Source: Ilyonectria destructans (Eukaryota > Ascomycota > Sordariomycetes > Hypocreales > Nectriaceae). Taken from it: a DNA stretch of 64,000 bases. The notes beneath the pieces were generated by a model. The model was not told where the DNA came from. It saw only the letters and a program-made list of their open reading frames with translations, and searched no databases. The translations under genes were made by a program, and so were the position numbers. The DNA is taken from positions 5,394,001 to 5,458,000 of the forward strand of contig JAHEWK010000002.1 of assembly GCA_020740775.1 (NCBI GenBank). The letters run 5' to 3'. Positions 27,001-36,000 of this stretch are shown one piece after another. Positions within the stretch are counted from its first letter, which is position 1; each line of letters opens with the position of its first letter.

Positions 27001-30000
27001 AACGGCGGAACGGTGGTCTGCATCGACTACTACACGACTATCGACAGCAAGGCACTTGAGTCTGTCTTCAGACAAGAACGAGTCCAGGCGGCGATGATTC
27101 TCCCTTCACTGCTTAAGCAGTGCCTCGCCAATGCGCCTGCTGCGATTGCTTCCCTCGACATCATCTTGGCTGCCGGTGACCGCTTTGACGGGCGTGACGC
27201 CATTGAAGCCCAAGGTCTGGTACAGGTCAACGTTTACAACGCCTACGGTCCCACGGAGAATACAGTCACGAGCACTGTTTATACAGTCAAGGGAGATGAA
27301 GATTTTGTTAATGGCGTTCCTATCGGACGGGCTATCAACAACACCGGCGCCTATATCGTAGACGCACGCCAGCAGCTTGTCTCTATGGGTGTGATGGGAG
27401 AGCTTGTTGTGACCGGCGATGGTCTTGCTCGAGGTTATACAGACCCGGCGCTAGATACAGACCGTTTCGTCCAGATTTCCGTCGACAATCAGCTCATACG
27501 GGCGTATCGAACTGGTGACAGGGCTCGGTTCCGCCCTGGTGATGGCCAGATCGAGTTTTTCGGCCGTATCGACCAGCAAATCAAGGTCCGCGGTCATCGC
27601 ATCGAGCCAGGGGAGATAGAGCAAGCTATGTTAGGCCACTCCGCTGCTCTCGACGCAGCCGTTGTTCTCCGTACCCTAGAGGGCGAGGAGGCAGATGTTG
27701 TCGGCTTCGTTGTCGCCCAAGGCGTTACCGCCGGCACTGACGCTGCCGCCCAGACGGAGAAGAAGATACTGCAACGACTCCAGACTCTACTCCCGCCCTA
27801 CATGGTGCCTGCCCAGATCATTGTGCTGGACCAGATGCCGCTTAATGCCAACGGCAAGAATGATCGCCGCGAGCTTGTACGCAGGGCTCAGGCAGCGCCA
27901 AAGGGCAAGGGGGCCTCTACACGCACCGCACCACGTAACGACATTGAGTCTGCCCTGTGCGATGAGTTTGCGAGTGTGCTTGGTGTTGCCGTTGAGGTTG
28001 GAATCACTGACAGCTTTTTCGACCTCGGTGGTCACTCTCTAATGGCAACTAAGCTTGCAGCACGCCTGAGCCGACGGTTCCACACTCGGGTTTCAGTTAA
28101 GGATATCTTTGACCAGCCTGTTATCGTTGATCTCGCGGCCTCAATTCAACAAGACTCAACACAACACAAGCCTATTGAGGCAAGTGAATACTCTGGGCCT
28201 GTTGAGCAATCTTTCGCCCAAGGCCGTCTTTGGTTCCTTGAGCAACTCGACCTTGGCGCAACGGGATACCTTGTGCCTCTTGCGGTGCGACTGCGTGGTC
28301 CGCTGCAGATCGAAGCCCTCACGGCCGCATTGTACGCTCTCGAGCAGCGCCACGAGACCCTCCGAACGACGTTCGAAGGCCATGACGGCGTTGGAGTGCA
28401 AGTCGTCCAGCCAGGTCACACCAGACAACTCAGACTGGCCGATGTGCCGGCCGGGGAGGACTTTATGGAGCGACTACAGCAGGATCAGAAGACACCGTTC
28501 GATCTAGCTTCTGAGCCAGGTTGGCGAGCCACACTACTTCGACTAGGAGACCAGGACCATGTGCTGTCTATTGTGATGCATCATATTATCTCTGATGGCT
28601 GGTCTCTTGATGTTCTCCAGCGCGAGCTAGCTACATTCTACACCGCCGCACTCCAGGGTAAAGACCCCTTGTCACAGGTCTCCCCTCTCTCTATCCAATA
28701 TCGTGATTTCTCGATATGGCAGAAGGAAGCTGCACAGGCGGCTGAGCAAGACCGACAGCTAGCATATTGGAAAGATCAGCTTGATGGCAGCCAGCCGGCT
28801 AGCCTCCTTTGCGACAAGGCACGGCCTGCGAAGCTGTCGGGTGACGCTGGTGTTATCCAGTTCAAGATCGAAGGGGCTGTATACGACAACCTTCTGGCCT
28901 TCTGCCGATCCTACCAGACAACGCTTTTCACTGTCCTCTTTGCAGCCTTCCGAGCTACACACTACCGCCTGACCGATATAGAGGATGCAGCGATTGGCAT
29001 ACCTGTCGCCAACCGCAACCGACCAGAGCTTGAAGAGATGATCGGCTTCTTCGTTAATTCGCAATGTATACGGACGGCCGTGACAAACAAGGAAACCTTC
29101 AACGAGCTAGTCGGCCAGGTTCGATCAACGGTGGCGGCCGCTTCTGAGCATCAGGATGTGCCGTTTGAACGTATTGTCTCTACACTCCTGCCTGGATCGA
29201 GAGATACATCTCGCAACCCTCTGGTACAGCTCATGTTCACTCTTCACGCGCAACAGGACCTTGGAAAGCTTCAATTGGAAGGACTTGAGGGTGAGCCTCT
29301 GTCGATGACACCCACCACTCGATTCGATGTGGAGTTTTACCTGGCCCAACAGGAAGGCTGTCTGGGCGGCAACGTCATCTTCTCCACCGACCTTTTCGAG
29401 GAGGAGACGGTCCGTGGCATAGTCAAGGTCTTCCAGGAAGTCCTATCTCAAGGCCTTGAGCAGCCCGAGGTGCCAATCGCCGGCCTTCCGCTTACCCATG
29501 GACTCGCTGAGCTACGCCAGATGGGCCTGCTCGATATGGAGACCACAGAATACCCGCGCGACGCGAGTGTCGTGGATGCCTTCAACGAGCAAGCTGCAGC
29601 TCATCCGGACGCAATGGCTGTCACCGATGCCTCATCTTCCCTAACGTACCGTGAACTGGATCAGCAGTCCAACCATATCGCCGCCTATCTCCAACATCGA
29701 CAGATAGCACCCGAGACGCTGATCGGGGTGCTTGCACAGCGCTCATGCCAGACTATCGCCACGTTTCTGGGCATCCTCAAGGCGAACCTCGCATATCTCC
29801 CACTGGACGTGAACGTCCCTGCTGCCCGCGTCGAGGCTATTCTCTCAGCGGTGCCTGGGCACAAGTTGGTCTTGCTCGGCACTGGTGTTCCTAGTCTCAC
29901 GGTCGAGTCCCCAGAGGTCGAGCAGGTACAGATCAGTTACGCTCTGATCCAAGGGGAAGCCTTGGACCCTCTCGATCCCAGTCTGCACACCCCCATCACC

Positions 30001-33000
30001 GCCACCAGTCTTGCCTATGTTACCTTTACATCCGGCTCAACCGGCCGGCCTAAGGGCGTGATGGTCGAGCATCGCAGCATCATGCGGCTCGTCAAGTCGA
30101 CCAATTTGATGACGCAGTCACAAGCAACCAAGCCAGTTGCCCACATGTCAAACCTAGCCTTCGACGCCGCTACGTGGGAGATTTACGCACCACTCCTCAA
30201 CGGAGGTACGGTAGTGTGTATCGACCATATGACGGTGTTGAACCCAATTGCTCTTGATCAGGAATTTACAGCCAACGGCGTTACAGCCGCTTTCATCACA
30301 ACAGCTCTCCTGAAGCAGTTCCTCGACGAGATGCCATCTGTTCTCAGTGGCCTGGATCTGCTGTTCGCTGGAGGCGAAGTAATGCGGCCAAAGGATGCCT
30401 TCAAGGCGCGCGAGCTAGTCCAGGCATTCTGCCATGTGTACGGACCAACTGAAAATACAACTTTCAGTACTGTATACCCTATAGGCGCAGACGAGCGTTG
30501 CGTCAACGGCGTTCCTATCGGAAGGTCCATTAGCAACTCTGGAGCCTACATTATGGATTCCCATCAACAACTTACACCCATTGGCACTATGGGTGAGCTA
30601 GTTGTGACAGGAGATGGCCTTGCCCGTGGCTACACTGACTCGGCATTGGATAAGGACCGCTTCGTGCAGGTTGAGATTGCTGGGCGGTCTGTTAAGGCAT
30701 ACCGCACAGGCGATCGCGCACGATACCGGTCTGGCGATGGCCAGATTGAGTTCTTTGGACGTATGGATCAGCAAGTGAAGATCCGAGGTTACCGTATCGA
30801 GGCAGCTGAGATAGAGCAAGCCATGCTTAGCTTCGACATCGTCCTTGATGCCGCCGTTGTCTTCCGCAAGCAAGAAGGTCAGGATTCGGATATCGTGGGC
30901 TTCGTCGCTGCCCGATATGCCAACGGTGTCGCCACTTCGCTCGAAGAAAGCCTCGAAAAGGAACAGCAATTCGCCTGGGACACCGAAAGGGAGATACGCC
31001 AGCGGCTTCAGACCCTGCTTCCACCCTATATGGTGCCGGCGCAGATCATCGTGCTGGACCAGCTACCACTGAACGCGAACAGCAAGGTGGACCGTCGCGA
31101 ACTCACTCAACGGGCCCTCACTGCACCAAGGAGCACTGCAGCCACGATACGCGTGGCGCCGCGCAACGAAGTGGAAGCGGCACTATGCGACGAGTTTACG
31201 GATCTGCTTGGGGGGGTCGAGGTTGGCATCACTGATAACTTCTTCAATCTCGGCGGTCATTCTCTTATGGCTACGAAGCTTGCGGCGAGGATAAGCCGCC
31301 GGCTAGATGCCCGCATCTCCGTCAAAGATGTGTTTGACCAGCCTGTTCTGGCTGATCTCGCGGCTGTAATCCAGCGAGGGTCGATGCTCCACAGCGCAAT
31401 TGATCCGACGCCGTACAGTGGACCCGTGGAGCAGTCCTTTGCGCAAGGTCGGCTTTGGTTCCTGGACAATTTCAACATCGGTGGAGCGTGGTATATCATG
31501 CCCCTTGCTGTACGTCTGCGTGGGCCGCTTCACATTGAGGCCCTGACAACTGCGTTGCACACCGTCGAACAACGACACGAGACGCTGCGAACAACGTTCG
31601 AGGAGCACGATGGCGTCGGTGTACAAATCGTCAATCCCAGTCACGCCGGGCCACTTAGAGTCATCGATGTGTCAAATGAGAACCTCGACGGCCCTTTACA
31701 CCTCCTGCAGCAGGAGCAGCAAGTTCCGTTCAACCTAGCCACTGAAGCAGGATGGAGGGTGGCGCTTTTCCGTCTTGGGGAGCAAGACTACATTCTCTCT
31801 GTCGTCATGCATCACATCATCTCTGACGGCTGGTCTGTTGACATCTTGCGTCGCGAGCTAGCAATCTTCTATGCCGCTGCACTTCGAGGTCAAGATCCCT
31901 TGGCCGGGGTGACGCCTCTTCCCATCCAGTACCGCAACTTTGCGGTATGGCAAAAGACACAGGACCAAGTTGTCGAGCATCAAAGACAGTTGGACTACTG
32001 GGTCAGGCAGCTGGCCGATAGCTCTCCCGCAGAGCTCCTCCATGACAAACCACGCCCTACCGTGCTATCCGGCGAGGCAGGCGTTCTTCAAGTGACAATC
32101 GACGGTCCTCTTTACGAAAACCTTCAGGTCTTCTGTCGGGCACGCCAAGTTACGCCATTTGCAGTTCTCCTCGCTGCGTTCCGCGCTGCACACTTCCGCT
32201 TGACAGGTGTAGAAGATGCAACAATCGGGACGCCTATGGCTAACCGTAACCGGCCGGAACTAGAGGAGTTGATCGGCTTCTTCGTCAATACGCAGTGTAT
32301 GCGTGTCGTCGTCGACGATGAATCCTTTGATGGTCTGGTCCAGCAGGTCCGCGACACAGCGACTGCTGCCTTTGAGAACCAGGACGTCCCCTTTGAACGT
32401 GTGGTCTCAGCACTTCTTCCTGGGTCAAGGGATACCTCCCGCAACCCGTTGGTACAGCTGATGTTTGCCGTCCATTCGCAGCAGGACCTTGGACGTATCG
32501 AGCTTGAAGGTCTTGCTAGTACACCGTTGCCCACAGCGGTTACAACCCGTTTCGACCTCGAGTTCCACCTTTTCCAGGAGGAAGGCTATCTGGGCGGCAA
32601 CATACTCTATGCTGCTGACCTATTTGAGCCCGCAACTGTCCGCGGTCTACTTGATATCTTTCAGGAGGTACTAGAGCGGGGTCTTGCGCATCCGGAAACA
32701 CCCATCATAAGCCTCCCGCTTACCAATGGGCTGGCGACGCTGCGGAGCATGAACCTGCTTGAGGTTGAGAAGACAGACTATGCTCGAGACTCGAGTGTAG
32801 TAGACGTCTTCCTTGATGAGGTTGCCGCTCATCCTGAGAGGATTGCTGTCAAGGATGCCTCGTCGCAGCTGACCTACGCCCAGCTCAACGAAAAGTCAGA
32901 CCAACTCGCTTCCTGGCTTCGGCAACAGCAGATGTCAACTGAGACACTTGTAGCCGTGCTTGCCCCACGGTCGTGTCAGACAACTATCGCGTTCCTTGCT

Positions 33001-36000
33001 ATCCTGAAGGCGAGTCTCGCATATCTCCCACTCGACGTCAACGTCCCTGCCGCGCGTCTCGAGTCAATCCTATCGTCCGTCCCTGGACTTACACTGGTTC
33101 TTCTCGGTGCCGACGTTTCCACGCCCAACTTTCGGTTGCCCAACATCGAATTCATTCCGTTGGCCGACACCATCGCTTCATTGCGTCAATCTTCAGTCGA
33201 GACTCTTGCAAGAGGCTCTCTCCCGTCCCCAACAAGTCTTGCGTACGTCATCTTCACGTCGGGCTCTACCGGCCGACCTAAGGGCGTCATGGTCGAGCAT
33301 CGCGGTATCGTCCGACTCGTGAGGCAGAGCAATATCGTACGCGAGCTTCCAGAGGCAACGCACATCGCGCATGTGTCAAATATTGCCTTCGACGCCTCGG
33401 CCTGGGAGATGTATACCGCTCTCCTTAACGGCGCGACTCTTGTTTGCATTGACTACTTTACTACCCTAGACAGTCGAGCTCTTGAGGTTGTGTTTGCGCG
33501 CGAAAACATTCGCGTGGCCATGCTCTCGCCCGCGCTCCTCAAACAATGTATTGCAAACATTCCAGCCACACTCCGCGCCCTAGACATCCTCTATGTCGGC
33601 GGAGATCGACTGAGCCCCTCAGACGCCAAATCCGCCCAAGCCCTAGTGGGAACTGGCGTCTACAATGCGTACGGCCCCACGGAAAACACTGTCGCGAGTA
33701 CCATCTACAAGATCAAGGAGGGCGATGTCTTCGAACACGGTGTGCCTATCGGTCAGGCTGTCAGCAACTCTGGAGCCTACATCATGGACTCACGTCAGCA
33801 ACTAGTCTCTATCGGCGTGATGGGCGAACTTGTCGTAACGGGAGACGGCCTTGCTCGTGGGTACACAGACCCAGTGCTGGATCAGAACCGCTTCACATAT
33901 GTCACTATTGAAGGTCGTGTTGTACGCGGGTACCGGACCGGTGACCGCGCGCGATACAGACCATCGGATGGTCAGATCGAGTTCTTTGGTCGCATAGACC
34001 AGCAGACCAAGATCCGCGGCCACCGAATCGAGCCGGCCGAGGTAGAGCTTGCTATGCTAAGGCATCCCGTCGTCCGCGACGCGGCCATCGTTATTCGCAG
34101 TTCAGCCGGCCAGGACCAGGAGATGGTCGGGTTCGTCACGGTTCAAGACGACCAGTCCGTCCAGGACGAGGCGAGCAAGCAGGTGGAGGGTTGGGGGACC
34201 CATTTCGAAATCGGCACGTACGCCGATCTCGAAACCATTGACCAGTCTGCCATCGGCAACGACTTCTTAGGCTGGACTTCCATGTACGACGGTACCCTAA
34301 TCGAAACGGCGGAAATGCAGGAGTGGCTTGACGAGACGATGGTCACCTTGCTCGACGGCCAGCCAGCTGGCCGTATACTCGAAATCGGTACGGGTACTGG
34401 TATGATCCTGTTCAATCTGGGTCAAGGGCTGGAAAACTACATCGGTCTTGAACCGTCCAGCTCGGCAACCGCCTTCGTGAGCGGCAGCATCAAGTCCGAT
34501 CCATCCCTTGCCGACAAGGCTCATGTACATGTCGGCACGGCGACAGACATCGATCGGTTGGACCAGGTGACCCAGGCCCGTACCGACATGGTCGTCACCA
34601 ACTCTGTCGCACAGTACTTCCCCTCGGCCGACTATCTCCTACAGGTGATCCAGACCCTTACACAACTGCCGGGGGTCAAGCGCCTGTTCTTTGGCGACAT
34701 GCGAACATACGCCACGAATAGGGACTTCCTCGCGGGCAGAGCTCTGCATTCATTAGGAGACAACGTAAGCAGAGACGGCGTTCGCCAAAAGATTACCGAG
34801 TTGGAAGAAAACGAAGAAGAGCTCTTAGTTGACCCGGCCTTCTTCACGGGACTACTCAGCCAGATGCCGGATCGTATCTGGCATGTGGAAATCCTACCCA
34901 AGCGGATGAAGGCCACCAACGAGCTGAGCAGGTACCGATACGCAGCTGTCATACACGTACGAGGCACGGAAGAGCCTACACAGACTGTACATGTAGTTGA
35001 CCCTGACGCTTGGGTCGACTTCCAGGCGTCCTCGATGGACCGTCCTGGGCTTGTCGCTCTGTTGCAGGGCTCGCCGGACTCATCGGCCATCGCCATCGGC
35101 AACATCCCTTACAGCAAGACCATGTTCGAACGGCTGCTGGTTGAATCACTGGAACAAGACGACGACGAGACGCAGGACGGCGTCGACGGTGCAACGTGGA
35201 TCTCGGATGTCCGCAACGCCGCTGAGCGCCGCGTGGCTCTATCTGCTTTGGACCTGGCTCAGCTCGCCGAAGAAGCAGGCTTCCGCGTGGAGCTCAGTTG
35301 GGCACGGCAGAGATCCCAACACGGCGGTATTGATGCCGTGTTCCACCGTTACCAGCTCGACAATACGGAATCGCGTGTCCTGATGCAGTTTCCCACCGAG
35401 GGTCAGGGCCGCCTCCTCACGAACCGCCCGCTCCAGCGCCTCCAGAGTCGAAAAGTGGAAGCGCAGATCCGCGAGCAGCTCCAGACATTGCTCCCGTCCT
35501 ACATGATCCCGGCTCAGATCATAGCCCTCGACCAAATGCCCGTCAACGCCAACGGCAAGGTCGATCGGCGTGAGCTTACACGCAAGGCCCAGGCCGCTCC
35601 GGTCAGCAAGCCATCCTCGGAACGCGTGGAGCCGCGTAACGAGGTCGAAGAGGCGCTGTGCGAAGAGTTTGCCAATGTGCTCGGCGTCGAGACCGGCATT
35701 ACCGACAACTTCTTCGATCTCGGCGGACAATCGCTCATGGCGGCGAAGCTCGCGGCTCGTATCAGCCGGCGACTAGACATCCACGTGTCCGTCAAAGACG
35801 TCTTCGACAAGCCGGCCCCCGCCGACCTCGCCGAGAAAATCCTGCAAAACATGCTACAAGGCGCTAGCAATGGATCATCAAAGTTGGCCGACAGTGAACC
35901 CTTCCAGCTCCTTTCGCAGGACGACCCGGAGGCCTTTGTCCAGCGGGAACTCGCTCCCCAGCTGGATCCTTCGTACGGCACCATCGAGGACTCGTATCCC

